Of a stretch of 64,000 nt of DNA, positions 63,871-64,000 are shown piece by piece. Below the pieces are notes generated by a model. The model searched no databases and was not told the DNA's origin. It worked only from the letters and a program-made list of their open reading frames with translations. The position numbers and the translations under genes are program-made. This DNA is from Corynebacterium frankenforstense DSM 45800 (GTDB lineage: Bacteria; Actinomycetota; Actinomycetes; Mycobacteriales; Mycobacteriaceae): assembly GCF_001941485.1 (NCBI RefSeq), contig NZ_CP009247.1, positions 1,116,001 through 1,180,000 on the forward strand, read 5' to 3'. The number at the start of each line of letters is the position of its first letter. Positions within the stretch are counted from its first letter, which is position 1.

Positions 63871-64000
63871 TTACGCCTTGCGCACCGAGTACAGGCGCTT
63901 GTTGACGAACTCGTCCATGCCGACCGGTCCGAGCTCGCGGCCGTAGCCCGAGCGCTTTACCCCGCCGAAGGGCATGTCCTCCGACTCCGGGGCGGCGCCG
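63871..64000 (-). CDS. Aldehyde dehydrogenase (succinate-semialdehyde type), C-terminal end, cut by the window
   Basis: The minus-strand frame from the window end to the TAA at 63871-63873 codes for about 42 residues. They include [18 protein letters not shown] and end in [15 protein letters not shown](I/V)K.SG.GRE is the conserved C-terminal block of aldehyde dehydrogenases; it is most like the succinate-semialdehyde/GabD group. The remainder lies beyond base 64000. It is on the same strand as the preceding aldehyde dehydrogenase gene, separated by 185 bases. Confidence 0.8.
   Translation of the reverse strand, partial: GAAPESEDMPFGGVKRSGYGRELGPVGMDEFVNKRLYSVRKA

Overview
The window is one contiguous stretch of a high-GC Gram-positive chromosome and reads as a Corynebacterium (mycolate actinobacterium) outside the low-GC species. 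Supporting points are GTG/TTG starts, near-exclusive G/C third codon positions, a PgsA-PatA-PimA phosphatidylinositol mannoside cluster, an AftC-like GT87 arabinosyltransferase, HemQ, polyphosphate glucokinase next to sigA, and the actinobacterial DUF4193, DUF3093, DUF3710 and DUF3000 families. From memory, the gene order of roughly the first 47 kb follows the backbone of C. glutamicum; this was not checked by alignment.

Layout. 1-17,999: a cut-off helicase, sigA, a nitroreductase and ppgK, then suhB, DUF4193, dut, DUF3710, a TrmA-like methyltransferase and dxs, meeting rnd and DUF3000 head-on, followed by hemQ, msrB, the GT87 gene and a RibD-like reductase. 18,039-19,263: a six-gene tRNA cluster (Gly-Val-Gly-Cys-Val-Gly) on the minus strand, built by duplication, a 430-bp spacer, and tRNA-Val(CAC) on the plus strand. 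19,420-22,120: an envelope copper/heme group (CopC, PCu(A)C, Dyp peroxidase). 22,389-28,785: thrS, HIT, pgsA, patA, pimA and a LemA-like membrane protein, all overlapping or nearly so. 28,802-42,216: tesB, yebC, ruvCAB, yajC-secDF, a lipoprotein, apt and rel. 42,531-44,692: two related small secreted proteins and a membrane-anchored cyclophilin. 44,809-48,511: a glyoxalase-II-like hydrolase, hisS and sdaA.

From about 48.5 kb the content looks accessory: a flavin pair (FMN reductase and LLM monooxygenase), a SNF2 helicase with a helix-hairpin-helix, a large DUF222-HNH protein, a HEPN-like/CBS fusion, and a TetR gene divergent from an unusual pair (an ABC-ATPase-like protein with an eroded Walker A, plus a YhgE/Pip permease). 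Two aldehyde dehydrogenases close the window, the second cut by its end. Minisatellites fill the spacers here.

The most unusual signal is a dispersed short repeat, consensus HTTGMCGACGYC. I count 23 strict copies: 11 outside genes, often as one arm of a hairpin, and 12 inside genes, mostly in low-complexity, lineage-specific protein segments. One intergenic site is a perfect 18-bp-arm palindrome made of two copies. Several housekeeping enzymes (Dxs, PimA, RuvB, TrmA-like, LemA-like) carry Ala/Gly/Asp-rich insertions, and some of these lie at the repeat.
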